A DNA stretch of 64,000 nt from JAEZBP01 sp963832725. Lineage in GTDB: Bacteria > Myxococcota_A > Polyangia > Polyangiales > Sandaracinaceae. Location: NCBI GenBank assembly GCA_963832725.1, contig CAWHVG010000003.1, forward strand, positions 1,488,001 through 1,552,000. The letters are read 5' to 3'. Position 1 is the stretch's first letter; each line of letters starts with the position of its first letter. Below the pieces are notes generated by a model that worked only from the letters and a program-made list of their open reading frames with translations, was not told where the DNA came from and ran no database searches. The position numbers and the translations under genes are program-made. This document shows positions 27,229 through 37,312 of the stretch, one piece after another.

Positions 27229-28207
27229 TCACCACCTGTCGCCGAGCTCGAGCATCGGATGCGCGTCGAGCCCGAGCTCCGCCAGACGGGCTCGCACGTC
27301 GCGGAGCCAACGCGCCCGGGAGGTCGAGCGCGTGCGAGCGTGGATCTCCACGCCACCAATGCGGTCGAAAGACGTCCACCAGATCACGGTTGAGCCCGTC
27401 CACGGTGCCGCTGCGCGGTCGGTCTCGATCGGCCAGCACCCTTTCGTAGCGGATGGCGCTCTCTTCTCGGCGAGCGCGAAGCCAAAGCGCAGGTGGATCG
27501 AGGTCGGCCCGCGGCCGCCAGAGGGCCACCAGCAGCGGTGCCACCCCTTCGAGGAGCGCGGCGCGCAAGCGGTCGTGCCCGTCGAGGACGACGTGGACGT
27601 CGAGCGCGGGCACGTGGAGGATCAGGATCGGCGGGAGCGTTCCGTCCCGGGCGTGCTTTCGCCACGCTTTCACCCGCCCCGCGTCCGCGTCCGAGGTCTC
27701 GCGGAGTGGAAGGACGATGCAGCTCCCGCGGACGTGCCACGGCTCTTCGAAAAGCGACGGCCGCTCCAGCGTGTGGTCGAGCGCGTAGGCCGGCGCGGGC
27801 AGCTCGTCGGGATCGAGGCTGCGGTAGGAACGGGCCGTTCCGTCCGCCGTTGCCATCGGCGTGAGCTGCCACCGACCGCGCGGCTCGGGGAAGCGCGCGC
27901 CCTCGGCCAGCAGCTCGGCGACGAGCTCCAACCACCAATCGTGCCGAGCCGCTTCGCGGGCGCGTGACGCGCGGATCGGCGGAAGAATGCCCGGACTCTC
28001 GGCGGTGTCCGCCCGCAAGAGCCAAACCGAGCGCCAGTCAATCGCGCGGCCGAAGAGCAGTGAGCGCGCGCCGATGGCCACGCGGATCAACCAGGGCATG
28101 GCCGCCTCAATCTCGATCGCGTCCTCGGAGCGCGGATCGTCCGCCTCGAATGTGACGGCGAGACCGAGAGGCTCTCCTCGTTTAACGTCGGTTCGACCGT
28201 AATGCAT
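27229..28207 (-). CDS. ParB-like (ParBc fold) protein, frameshifted
   Basis: About 325 residues from the ATG at 28207. The middle has LPPILILHVPALDVHVVLDG followed by HDRLRAALLEG, the DGxHRL-type loop of ParB/sulfiredoxin-like domains, which bind CTP or ATP or act as nucleases in different families. The frame shifts at about 27366-27371; removing one T from TTT gives VFDRIGGVEIHARTR and an end at LELGDRW with a stop at 27229. There is no helix-turn-helix as in chromosomal ParB, and no parA neighbour, so chromosome segregation is unlikely. Function unknown. Confidence 0.6.
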
Positions 28208-28431
28208 CTCTCGACTCAATCATCACAGGTTCATGTCGGAATGTCGCCCCTCGCCGACCGTTGCGCTCTACGGGCTCTCCGCGGGGTTCCGGTGCAGCGC
28301 GAGGGGGAGCAGCGTGTCTCTCATCGTGAGGACGGCCCACTGCTCGCAGCTCCTCTCGCCACCGACGCGCCGGGGCGCCAGGCTCCGATGTGGTGACGTC
28401 GGCTCGCCCGGGCATCTTCCGCCCGAAGGGC

Positions 28432-28461
28432 GCGAGGGCCCCGGTCTCCCGGAGCCCTCGC
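28432..28461. terminator. hairpin next to the tRNA-like RNA
   Basis: GCGAGGGC (28432-28439) pairs with GCCCTCGC (28454-28461), with a further CCGG/CCGG stem inside. On the minus strand it comes directly after the tRNA-like RNA module, whose transcription it would end. No T run follows. Confidence 0.5.
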
Positions 28462-28467
28462 AGGGTG

Positions 28468-28601
28468 GCGCGGTCAAGCTGTGCCGCAGGAAATTCGCGC
28501 TCTACCGTTTGAGCTACCCCCTGATGAAAGACAGGGGGGGGCTGGACTCGAACCAGCATCTCGACCTCCCTGAAGGTAACCCTGTGGCGTCGGCCCGCGC
28601 C
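28468..28601 (-). ncRNA. Y-RNA-like (YrlA-type) RNA, tRNA-like module
   Basis: On the minus strand a tRNA core is present in permuted order. GGCGCGG (28601-28595) pairs with CCGCGCC (28474-28468) and closes the module. An anticodon-like stem CAGGGAG/TTTCCTG comes next. The T arm GCTGGTTCGAGTCCAGC lies at 28557-28541. A 7-bp acceptor-like stem CAGGGGG/CCCCCTG (28532-28538 with 28517-28523) is capped by an eight-base loop instead of being open. The two-base TA linker and a perfect D arm GCTCAAACGGTAGAGC (28514-28499) follow. Ordinary tRNAs do not have this order; YrlA RNAs, which mimic tRNA and bind Ro60, do have a tRNA-like domain. The Ro60 gene lies just upstream on the same strand. Confidence 0.75.
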
Positions 28602-28687
28602 GAATGTGAGCCACGCTGTCGAGTACGTTGGGCCGGGGGTACGCATATCGGTAATCCGACCGTTTGATCCCGCGCGGATGGTTGAAA

Positions 28688-28755
28688 GGTGCGGTCAAAT
28701 GACTGCCAGCAGGGTTGTATCTGGATAGGATAACCTGCTGACTCCGGCCCGCACC
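28688..28755 (-). ncRNA. Y-RNA-like hairpin, possible Ro60-binding stem
   Basis: Minus-strand hairpin: outer stem GGTGCGG/CCGCACC (28755-28749 with 28694-28688) and inner stem CAGCAGGTT/AACCCTGCTG with one bulged base. The internal loop is asymmetric. Its strands read GCCGGAGT and CATTTGA, resembling the GGUCCGA and ACUUGACU elements that flank the bulged Ro60 site of animal Y RNAs, as I recall them. It lies between the Ro60 stop codon and the tRNA-like module and could be a separate Y RNA or the head of one longer RNA. Confidence 0.5.
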
Positions 28756-28766
28756 GAAGCATGTTT

Positions 28767-30459
28767 TCAGAGGGCGACCTCCGATGTGTCGGCGCCCCGG
28801 ACGAAGTCCGCGATCAACGCCGGCGCCGCGGTGTCGAAGCCGACGACGTCCAGCATGCCGGGATCGGTGGGGTCGGCGATGGTGAAGCCGGTGGACGTCA
28901 TGCCCGCGACGACGAGCTTGGCGTTCCGGTCCATCTCCTCCCGGTAGCGGGTCAGCGCCTGGTGCGGGTGCACCGGGCCGGCCCAGGTCTCGTTGTCCGT
29001 GTAGACGTGGAAGGCGTCCACACCGACGCCGCGCTCGAGCGCCCAGCGCATCGGGAGCGAGCAGTCGGTGCCGCCCATCGGGATCCGCTGCATCTCCGCG
29101 CACACCTCGGCGAGCGAGGAGCGGGCGGTGATGTCGACCGGCACGAGAACGGAGGTCCCGCCGAAGTGGCCCGACGCCGAGGCGAAGCCGACGATCTGGT
29201 GGTTCGGCTCGACGCGCGCGCTCACCATGGCCATCGCCGCCGCGGCCTCCCGACACGAGAGCGGGCTGCCGGCGATCGGCGCGGTCATCGAGCCGCTGAC
29301 GTCGAGCGCGAGCACGGTGGCCTTACCCGTCGGCCGCACGTTGTCGAACGCGAGGTAGAACGCGCCGTCGAGCGCGTCGACGACGGCGCCCACCGCCGCC
29401 CACGAGAGCGAACCGCGCAGACCGCGGCCGGAGGCGTAGGTCCGCAGCGCGAAGAGCACGCTCATGGGGTGCACGCGCGCCCGGCGAATGCGCGTCCGAT
29501 CCGAGAGTCGCTCTCGGACGAGGCGCGCTGCGTCCGAGAGCGGACGCAACAGGCCGTTGGCGCTCATGCGGCCGAGGTTGCGGATCATGGCGGTCATGGG
29601 CATGTGCTCCAGCAACGCGGCCCACACCTCGGCGTGGGCGAGAAGCTCGCTCGGAACCATCTCGTGGGTGAGGCCGTAGTCGCGGATCGGCGTCGCTGCC
29701 TCCCGGGGCGTCCGGACCTCGGTGCGGATGCGCTCGAAGCCCTCGACGAGACGCGGCAGGAGGGAGGTGTCGACGGCGGGGTAAGCGCGCTCCGCTCGCG
29801 TGTCGGTGCCGGCGACGCGACGCTCGGCCAAGCTGCCGAGGCCCGCCACCGCGTAGCGCAGGAGCGTGTGCTGCCCCGGGGTGCGCGGCTTCGGATGCCC
29901 GAGACGCAAGAGATCGCGATGCGACCAGCCCTCGCGCTTCCGGTACTTCAGGAGCTGATGGGCGAGCGCGCCCGCGTCCCGCTCCGTGTACCAGCGGCCG
30001 ACCGCCGTGCGGAGCGAGCGACCCCAACCGCGCATCGCCTCGACGCTGCGCGCGAAGGCGAAGAGGTGCGTGCCGGTTCGACAGACCCGCGGGAGCACCG
30101 ACAGCGCTCGCCGACGGTCCGCCGCGGAGCCCACCGACGCCGCCAGCGCGAGCGCGAAGATGGCCGCGTCGTTCTTCGGCGCACGGCCGCTCTCGCTCAC
30201 CGATACGATGAGGTCGACGGCGCGCGCGTGGTCGGTCGCGAGGCAGCGCTCGACGCAGACGGCGTTCTCGCGCACCAACCGATGCTCGCGAACGAACGTA
30301 GGTGCCACCGTCGGCGCCGAGGATCAGGAAGCGCGTCAGGTGCGCCCAATCGTCGAGCACGAACGACATGCCGCCGGCGTGGTTCTCCGCCTGGCGCGGG
30401 TCCGCATGCTCGGCCTGCGGCGTCGCGCGCTTCGAGAGGTGCTTTGCGTAGCGGGTCAT
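28767..30459 (-). CDS. rsr: TROVE-domain RNA-binding protein, Ro60/Rsr orthologue, frameshifted
   Basis: About 563 residues when repaired. Ro60 is a ring of HEAT-like repeats with a von Willebrand A domain that binds misfolded RNAs and Y RNAs; bacterial Rsr works with exoribonucleases. The first 53 residues (MTRYAKHLSKRATPQ, then RFLILGADGGTY) are in one frame. Dropping one G at 30297 joins them to FVREHRLVRENAVC and the rest. The vWA metal site DVSGSM is intact. ATG at 30459. The only other element on its side is the tRNA-like RNA immediately downstream; no RtcB ligase or RtcA gene is seen in the window. Confidence 0.9.
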
Positions 30460-30740
30460 GTCCGCCGCTCTTCGCAGCCTCCGTGCCAGTCGCGGGCTGC
30501 GCGCGGTAGGCCCGTGGACTCGAGGAGCTGCTATCTATCCACATCGAGATCTTATCCAAACATCTCGCCGTCTTCGGGAAGCTTCGACTGGGGATCCACC
30601 CGCGTCGCCCTGCGGCGCTTTGAGGCGTGCTTGACGCCAACCCCGTCTCGACCAGACGCTCGAATCACGCAGGCGAACGGCCGTCGACCGACGCTCGCCG
30701 TCACCTCGCCCGACGCCTCGGCGCGCGCTAAAGCGCGAGC

Positions 30741-31541
30741 GTGAGCGAGACCGAAGAAGTACCGCGCTTCGACCTGGCCAGCCGGGTGACGCGCGTCGGT
30801 GAGGATCGCTTTCGGGCCGAGGTGCCCGAGGGCTGGCAACAGGGGCGCGGCGCATTCGGTGGGCTGAGCATCGGCATCGCCGTCCGCGCGCTCGAGGAGG
30901 CCGAGCCGGAGCGGGCGATGCGCGCGGTGACGGCCGAGCTTCCCGGGCCGCTGATGCCGGGCGCGGCCGAGATCGCGGTCACTTCCCTCCGGCGTGGAAG
31001 TGGTATGAGCACGCTCGAGGCGACAATCGTCCAGGAGGGCGAGACGAAGGCCCGTGTCAGCGGCGTCTTCGGGCGGGCGCGCGTCGCGGACGTCGACCTC
31101 GAGCACACCGTGGATCCTGGTGATTGGCGGGCGGTAGAGCCGCTCCCGCACCAGCAGCTCGGACCCTCGTTCGCGCGCTACTTCGAGTATCGCCTGACGG
31201 GCCCCCTGCCCTTCGCCGGCGGCGACGAGCCGGTGGTCGAAGGCTGGACCCGGCCGCGCGCGCCCTTGCCCCGCTACGGCGCGGCCGAGGTGGTGGCGAT
31301 GGCCGACGCCTACTGGCCGGCGATCTTCTCGACGACGACGGCGCCAAGGCCGATGGCCACGGTCACCTATACGCTGCAGATCCTGCACCCGCCCGAGGCG
31401 CTCGACCCCGAGGCGCCGCTCTTCTATCGCGCGCGCATGCTGGCCGGCCGGGACGGCTACGTCTCCGAGCTGCGCGAGCTCTACACGCCCGAGGGACGTT
31501 TGGTCGCGCTCAATCCGCAGACCTTCGTGGTCATCAAGTAG
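30741..31541 (+). CDS. acyl-CoA thioesterase family protein
   Basis: 266 residues from a GTG at 30741. The sequence reads as two hot-dog halves: GWQQGRGAFGGLSIGIAVRA in the first and ATVTYTLQILHPPEA with YRARMLAGRDGYVSELRELY in the second, as in TesB-like and mycobacterial-type thioesterase-family proteins. It should hydrolyse acyl-CoA thioesters in the cytoplasm; chain length is unknown. The acyltransferase gene downstream suggests a lipid-metabolism neighbourhood. About 280 bases between the Ro60 start and this gene hold no recognised element. Confidence 0.8.
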   Translation: MSETEEVPRFDLASRVTRVGEDRFRAEVPEGWQQGRGAFGGLSIGIAVRALEEAEPERAMRAVTAELPGPLMPGAAEIAVTSLRRGSGMSTLEATIVQEGETKARVSGVFGRARVADVDLEHTVDPGDWRAVEPLPHQQLGPSFARYFEYRLTGPLPFAGGDEPVVEGWTRPRAPLPRYGAAEVVAMADAYWPAIFSTTTAPRPMATVTYTLQILHPPEALDPEAPLFYRARMLAGRDGYVSELRELYTPEGRLVALNPQTFVVIK

Positions 31542-31638
31542 AGGGGCCGGAGCGCGGCGGCGCCGGCCGCGCTGCGCCACAGACTTCGTCACACTCGACG
31601 GTCACGGAGCGAGGGTGGTATTTGCTTCATCGCGCACC

Positions 31639-32613
31639 ATGCTCGACCTCGGCCTCTTCGACAGCATCCGCCTGAGCAACCGGCCTCCGCTCCAGCGGCT
31701 CATCGCCGACGGATTCCTCCGCCTCGACTACCGCGACGTCGACATCACGCTCGAAGGGCTCGAGCGCTTGCCGCGGTGTCCGGTGGTCTACGCGATGAAC
31801 CACACGGACAACTTCAACTACTGGCCCTTCCAGTACAGCCTCCATCGCCGCTTCGAGCGCTACACGGCGACGTGGGTGAAGGGGAAGAACTTCGAGCAGC
31901 CGCTGGTCGCCGCGTTCATGCGGGGGACGAACAACATCCCCATCGCCTCGCGGGGCTACCTCATCACGCGCGACTTCCTGGCCACCCTGAAACGCAAGCC
32001 CGAGGAGGCGGAGTACCGCGCCCTTCGCGACGCCGTGGACGACGGCGTTCCCGTGCCGGTGGGTACCGTGCCGCGGGAGGTCCTGGAGAAGGGCCGCGAC
32101 ATGCTCGGCAGGCCCTTCGACCCGCGCCGGGAGCGCTACGAGGAGGCGATGAACGCGCTCTTCGCCGCGATGATGCGGCGCTTCCTAGCGCTGAACCGGC
32201 ACGCGCTCGCCATCGGCCTCGACATCCTGGTCTTCCCGCAGGGGACGCGCTCCACCCGCCTGTCCCGCGGCCACATCGGGCTCATCCAAGCCGCGCTGGC
32301 GCTGAACGCGACGGTAGTGCCCGTCGGCTGCAACGGCTCCGACCGCGTCTATCCGGGCCGTTCGTTCGTGAGCAAGCCAGGCCGCGTCGTCTATCGGATC
32401 GGCCGACCCTTCGCGCGCGAAGATTTCGCCGACCTCGCGCCGCGCGCGCCCTTCGAGCCCTTCTCGCGCGAGGCCGAACACGAGCACCGCGAGGCGTTTC
32501 AGGCGCTCACCGACCGGGTGATGAACCGCGTCGACGGCCTCCTCGACCCCGAGTACCGCTTCGCCGACGATCACGCGAGCGACGGAACCCGCGGCACCGA
32601 CCGCTTCCTTTGA
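31639..32613 (+). CDS. 1-acyl-glycerol-3-phosphate acyltransferase-like protein (PlsC superfamily)
   Basis: 324 residues from the ATG at 31639. The catalytic block MNHTDNFNYW keeps the Asn-His of the NHxxxxD motif, with acidic Asp displaced by one or two positions. The substrate block is FPQGTRS in place of FPEGTRS, followed by VVPVGCNGSDRVYPGRS. A central insertion of about 70 residues separates the blocks. It probably transfers an acyl chain to a lysophospholipid or related alcohol at the membrane. Not far behind the thioesterase gene on the same strand. Confidence 0.82.
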   Translation: MLDLGLFDSIRLSNRPPLQRLIADGFLRLDYRDVDITLEGLERLPRCPVVYAMNHTDNFNYWPFQYSLHRRFERYTATWVKGKNFEQPLVAAFMRGTNNIPIASRGYLITRDFLATLKRKPEEAEYRALRDAVDDGVPVPVGTVPREVLEKGRDMLGRPFDPRRERYEEAMNALFAAMMRRFLALNRHALAIGLDILVFPQGTRSTRLSRGHIGLIQAALALNATVVPVGCNGSDRVYPGRSFVSKPGRVVYRIGRPFAREDFADLAPRAPFEPFSREAEHEHREAFQALTDRVMNRVDGLLDPEYRFADDHASDGTRGTDRFL

Positions 32614-32657
32614 GGGTCGCGCTGAAGACGGTCGCCGCGGACGCTACGCTCTCCCGA

Positions 32658-34085
32658 ATGCATAGGTGGCTCCCGCACACGCTCGCGCTCCTCTCGTTCG
32701 TGCTGAGCGCCTCGATCGCCCGCGCGCATCAGCTCCCGCCGCGACCCGAGCGGATCGCGGTGGCCGGAGACCGCATCCTGCTCAGCGCGCCCTTCGGCTT
32801 GATGGTCAGCGACGACGCGGGCGCGAGCTGGCGCTGGGTGTGCGCCGCGGCCTACGGGCTCAACCCCGTCCGCACCGAGCCGGACCTGGCGCTGGCGGGC
32901 GACGGTTCGATCGTGCTCGGTGACTTCGACGGCGCCGCGCGAGCGGACCACGATCTCTGCGCGTTCGAACGCCCGCCCGGACCGACTCACGACACCTACG
33001 TGATCGACGTCGCCGTGGATCCGCACGCCCCGGACACGATCTGGGGCGTCGCGTCGAGCGGCTCGGAGCCGAGCACGATCGTGCGCAGCGAGGACGGCGG
33101 GCGCAGCTGGGCCACGGTCAGCGAGCCGGTCCTCGCCATCCTCTTCGAGAAGATCGCGCTGGCGCCGAGCGACTCCCGACGCGTCTACGTCAGCGGCTTC
33201 CGCCCGCCTTCGGGCGACCAGCCCGCGCACGCGTTCCTGCTCCGCTCGGACGACGGAGGCGCGACGCTCTCGAGGGTCGAGATCCCGCTGACGGACGGCG
33301 AGCACGCGCCGCTGGTCTTGGCCGTGGATCCGAACGACGCGGACCGGCTCTTCGTGCGGATGGAACGCGTCGAAGGCGACGAGCGCCCCGAGCGACTCCT
33401 GCTCAGCGAGGACGGCGGGCAGACCTTCGAGAGCGTGATCGAGCTGCCCGAGATGCGGGGATTCGCGATGTCGGACGACGGCGCGACCGTGTTCGTGGGC
33501 TCCGCACATGGCGGCGGCGTGTGGGTCGCGCGCGACGGATCCGTCTCGTTCGAGCAGGTCGCGGCCGTCGACGTGCGCTGCCTAGCGCTCGACGGGAGCA
33601 CCCTCTACCTCTGCGCCGACCCGATCACCACGGACTACGCGCTCGGGCGCTCGGACGACGGTGGAGCCACCATCACGCCCTTGCTCCACATGCGCGACGT
33701 GCGCCAGCTCCTCTCGTGCCCGCACTGCTCGAGCGTGTCGCTCGTCTGCCCCGCGTGGGCGCCGGACCTCTACTCCGACGTGCAGCGCTACTACGGCACG
33801 GGCGACGCGGGCACGGGCGACGCGGGCCCGAGGGACGACAGCATGCCGGACGCCGGGCCGCCGCCGCCCGAGTGCCGCCCGGACGCCGGCACCTCGACCA
33901 CGCCCACCGGGGGAGGCTGCGCCTGCCGCGCCGCGCCTTCCTCCCCGAGCTCGCCCCTCTGGCTCGGCGCCGCAGCGGCGGGCTGGCTCCGGCGACCCCG
34001 CCGGCGACGAGCCGGTCCGAATGAACGAGCTGCACTCTTCGTGGCCGCACGCGCTGGCGCGAGCCGTCCCCGCACGAGAGAGTGA
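32658..34085 (+). CDS. secreted BNR/sialidase-like repeat protein with possible MYXO-CTERM-type tail
   Basis: 475 residues from the ATG at 32658. Signal peptide with cut after ARAH. The body is a predicted beta-propeller with Asp-box (BNR) motifs such as SDDAGASW, SEDGGRSW, SDDGGATL and SEDGGQTF. The C-terminal region has a Gly/Asp/Ala linker (GTGDAGTGDAG), then GGGCACRAAPSS, a hydrophobic stretch and an Arg run, matching a MYXO-CTERM-type sorting tail. About 22 extra residues follow the Arg run, so the true end may be earlier. Probably surface-exposed; no catalytic residues were recognised. Confidence 0.7.
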   Translation: MHRWLPHTLALLSFVLSASIARAHQLPPRPERIAVAGDRILLSAPFGLMVSDDAGASWRWVCAAAYGLNPVRTEPDLALAGDGSIVLGDFDGAARADHDLCAFERPPGPTHDTYVIDVAVDPHAPDTIWGVASSGSEPSTIVRSEDGGRSWATVSEPVLAILFEKIALAPSDSRRVYVSGFRPPSGDQPAHAFLLRSDDGGATLSRVEIPLTDGEHAPLVLAVDPNDADRLFVRMERVEGDERPERLLLSEDGGQTFESVIELPEMRGFAMSDDGATVFVGSAHGGGVWVARDGSVSFEQVAAVDVRCLALDGSTLYLCADPITTDYALGRSDDGGATITPLLHMRDVRQLLSCPHCSSVSLVCPAWAPDLYSDVQRYYGTGDAGTGDAGPRDDSMPDAGPPPPECRPDAGTSTTPTGGGCACRAAPSSPSSPLWLGAAAAGWLRRPRRRRAGPNERAALFVAARAGASRPRTRE

Positions 34086-34157
34086 ACGACGTGCACTTCC
34101 CCCGGCCCGGCGCGAGCGGGTGGAAGCTCCGCCGCTCTTCGGCGTATAGACCGTCGA

Positions 34158-34736
34158 GTGCCGTATCGCGAGACACAACCGGTGGCGGTCTACGAGCTTC
34201 GCGCGAAGCGTGTGGTGTTCGTGTTGGTCGGCGTCCCCGGCACGCTGACGGTCGTCTCGCTCGGCCTGCTCACCGTCGCCCCCGGCCCGCACCGGTTCTT
34301 CTTCATGTTCGCGACGCTCGGATTTCTCGCCGTCGCCCTTGCCTACGCCTCGAGCCTGAAGAACCACGTCGTGGCCGGCGGCTCGGGCCAGCTGCGCCTC
34401 TTCGAAGGCCACTTGGAGGTGCCTCCACCCTGGTCGGGCTCGCTCATGCACCTGCCCTACGAGTCGCTCGCGGTCCGCTTGCGGCGGGTCGAGGGTCGGA
34501 TCTACGGGCAGAAGGTGAGTCAGGTGGAGGTGCTCATCCTGCAGTCGGAGGGCACGACGCGCGAGCTGAGCTCGCGCATGTTCGAGTCGCCGGAGCGACT
34601 TCAGGAAGCGATGGAGGACATCCTCGCGCTCAAGAACGGGAAGCGGCCACCGAACCGGAAGTCGCGCGGGCCGATGACCGGCCCGAAGGACGAGTGGGAC
34701 GAGCGCCTCGACGCCGAGCTCGACGCGCTCGACTGA
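34158..34736 (+). CDS. hypothetical membrane protein
   Basis: 192 residues from a GTG at 34158. Two membrane segments near the N-terminus (VVFVLVGVPGTLTVVSLGLL and HRFFFMFATLGFLAVALAYA) are followed by a soluble domain resembling a PH-like fold (LFEGHLEVPPPWSGSLMHLP) and a charged C-terminus. I do not recognise a named family. No obvious operon partner; its end faces the PEP synthase gene end. Confidence 0.65.
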   Translation: MPYRETQPVAVYELRAKRVVFVLVGVPGTLTVVSLGLLTVAPGPHRFFFMFATLGFLAVALAYASSLKNHVVAGGSGQLRLFEGHLEVPPPWSGSLMHLPYESLAVRLRRVEGRIYGQKVSQVEVLILQSEGTTRELSSRMFESPERLQEAMEDILALKNGKRPPNRKSRGPMTGPKDEWDERLDAELDALD

Positions 34737-34845
34737 CGCTCGCGCGACGCAGGCGTCTGCATCGCGTCGTGGTTCGTCGTGACGTGATCGACAATCCAGC
34801 TCCGCGCCACCGCGCCGCGTGACCGAATCACGCCTCGTCCGGAGC

Positions 34846-37213
34846 TCAGCGCTCGGCTTCGGCGACGACCTTCTTCACCGCCAAGAGCCCCGAAGGATTC
34901 GACGGAGATGGAGTCGATCCCCGCTTGCACCAAGAAGCGCGCGAACTCGGGGCGGTCGCTCGGCGCCTGACCGCAGAGGCCCACCTTGCGCTTCTGCGCG
35001 TGTGCCTCGTCGATCAAACGCTGGATCATCCACTTCACGGCGTCGTTGCTCTCGTCGAAGAGCGGCGCCAACACGTCGGAGTCGCGGTCGACGCCGAGGA
35101 CGAGCTGTGTGAGGTCGTTCGAGCCGATCGAGAAGCCGTCGAAGCGCTGCGCGAACTCGCGGGCGAGGATGATGTTGGAGGGGATCTCGGCCATCACGTA
35201 GAGCTGGAAGCCCTCGCGACCGCGCTCGAGCCCGTGCTCGCGCAGCACCTCGATCACCCGGTCGGCCTCTTCGAGCGTGCGGCAGAAGGGCACCATCGCG
35301 ATCACGTTCCGCATCCCGATCTCTTCGCGGGCGCGGCGGAGAGCGCGGCACTCCAGCGCGAACGCCTCGCGGAAGCGAGGGTGGTAGTAGCGCGAGGCGC
35401 CTCGGAACCCGAGCATCGGGTTCTCCTCCTTCGGCTCGAACGCCTCCCCGCCGAGGAGCCGCGCGTACTCGTTCGTCTTGAAGTCGCTGAAGCGGACGAT
35501 GACCGGATCCGGATGGCGCGACGCGGCGATCTTGGCGATGCCGCGCGCCAAGAAATCGACGTAGTACTCGGCGCCGTTCTCGTAGCCCGCGCTGAGCGCC
35601 TCGATCTGCTTCCGCTCGTCCTCGTCCTTCACACGCTCGGGATGGAGAAGCGCCATCGGATGGGCGCGGATCACGTTGTTGATGACGAACTCGAGCCGCG
35701 CCAGACCGACTCCGTCCGCGGGAAGGTTCCACCAGTGAACGCCCGCGTCCGGGTTGGCGAGGTTGATCATCACCTTCGTGCGCGTCTTCGGGATGGAGGC
35801 GATGTCGGCCTCGTGCACCTCGTGGCGCAGGATCCCGCGATAGACATGGCCGTTCTCGCCCTCGGCGCAGGACACCGTCACGTCCTCGCCGTCCGCGACG
35901 CGCGTGGTGGCGTCGCTGGTGCCGATGACGGCGGGGACGCCGAGCTCGCGGCTGACGATGGCCGCGTGGCTGGTGCGCCCGCCGTGATCGGTGACGATGG
36001 CCGAGGCGCGCCGCATGATCGGGCCCCAGTCCGGATCGGTCATCTGGGTGACCAGCACGCCGCCGTCCTCGAAGCGGTCGCCCTCGCTCGCCGAGCCGAG
36101 CACGAACGCCTTGCCGCTGCCGATGGCGTCGCCGACGGCGAGGCCGGTCGTGATCACCTCGCCCTGCTCCTTCAGCTCGAAGGTGCGCAGCGCGCCGACC
36201 GCTCGCTGTGACTGCACGGTCTCCGGGCGCGCCTGCACGATGAACATGCGCTCGGTCTCGCCGTCTTTGGCCCACTCGATGTCCATCGGCCGCTCGTAGT
36301 GCGCCTCGATGGCGGCGCCCCAGCGGGCGAGCTCGACCACCTCGTCGTCCTCGAGCACGAAGCGGAGCCGCTCGTCGTCGGCCGTGTCGACCTGGCGCGT
36401 GCGCGCGCCCTCGTCGTAGATCAGCTTCTGTTCCTTGGCGCCGAGGACCTTCTCGATGATCGGCGTGAACGCGCGCTGATCGAGCAAAGGCTTGAACACG
36501 CGGAACTGATCCGGGTCGACCGTCCCTTGCACGACGTTCTCGCCGAGCCCCCACGAGCCGTCGATCACCACCGCGTCCGGGTAGCCGGTGTCGGTGTCGA
36601 TGGTGAACATGACGCCGGAGCAGGCGCGGTCGGAGCGCACCATCTTCTGCACGCCCACCGAGAGGGCGACCTCGAGATGGTCGAAGCCCTTCTCCGCGCG
36701 GTAGCCGATGGCGCGGTCGGTGAACAGCGACGCGTAGCAGCGACGGCAGGCGTCGAGCACGTCGTCCTCACCCGATACGTTCAGGAAGGTCTCCTGCTGG
36801 CCCGCGAAGCTCGCCTGGGGCAGGTCTTCGGCGGTGGCGCTGCTGCGCACCGCGACGTCGACGTTCTCGCGCTCGTTGCGCGCGCAGAGCTCGCGGTAGG
36901 CGGCGCGGATCGCCTCGGCGATCGGCTTGGGCCACTCGCCCTTCAGGAAGAGCGCGCGGATGCTCGCGCCGACGTCGGCCAGCTTTCCGCCGTTTTCGAG
37001 GCGGGCGAGCTCGGCCCGGATCGGCGACTCCAGCCCGTTGGCCTCGACGAAGCGGCGGTAGGCGTCGGCCGTGGTGGCGAAGCCGCCGGGCACGCGGATG
37101 CCTTTGGGCTCGAGCGCTCGGATCATCTCGCCGAGCGACGCGTTCTTGCCGCCGACGGTCGGCACGTCCGTCACGCCGAGCTCCTCGAAGAACCGAACCC
37201 ACGCCTGACCCAT
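34846..37213 (-). CDS. ppsA: phosphoenolpyruvate synthase, frameshifted at the C-terminus
   Basis: About 788 residues when repaired, the normal length. It converts pyruvate and ATP to phosphoenolpyruvate, AMP and phosphate in gluconeogenesis. The N-terminal ATP-grasp domain shows VRSSATAEDLPQASFAGQQE; the swivelling domain has the phosphohistidine motif GGRTSHAAIVSRELG; the C-terminal barrel has SIGSNDLTQLVLGVDRD and GLCGQAPSD. The ATG at 37213 begins MGQAWVRFFEELG. Removing one base from the CCCC run (34888-34891 on the plus strand) restores the ending LLAVKKVVAEAER and a stop at 34846. Otherwise the frame would run on for some 80 unrelated residues. Confidence 0.95.
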
Positions 37214-37312
37214 CGGACACCCCACTCTCCGGGCGCACCCGTCGCGCCGCATGGGCGAAGTAACCGCCGGCCAGGGGTACGCAACGAGGGGCGGCGAACC
37301 CCCGATCCGGTG

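Noticed and set aside
27229..28207. Chromosome-partition ParB
   Set aside because: No helix-turn-helix, no GERRxRA motif and no parA or parS nearby; only a ParB-like loop is seen.
28470..28560. Two ordinary tRNA genes (D-arm and T-arm sequences present)
   Set aside because: The arms are in permuted order and share one hairpin-closed acceptor stem; there is no free 5'/3' end pair or standard anticodon loop, so it is not a normal tRNA.
31776..32657. Upstream extension of the BNR protein frame through the acyltransferase gene
   Set aside because: The signal peptide begins at 32658; the earlier part is the acyltransferase gene in another frame.
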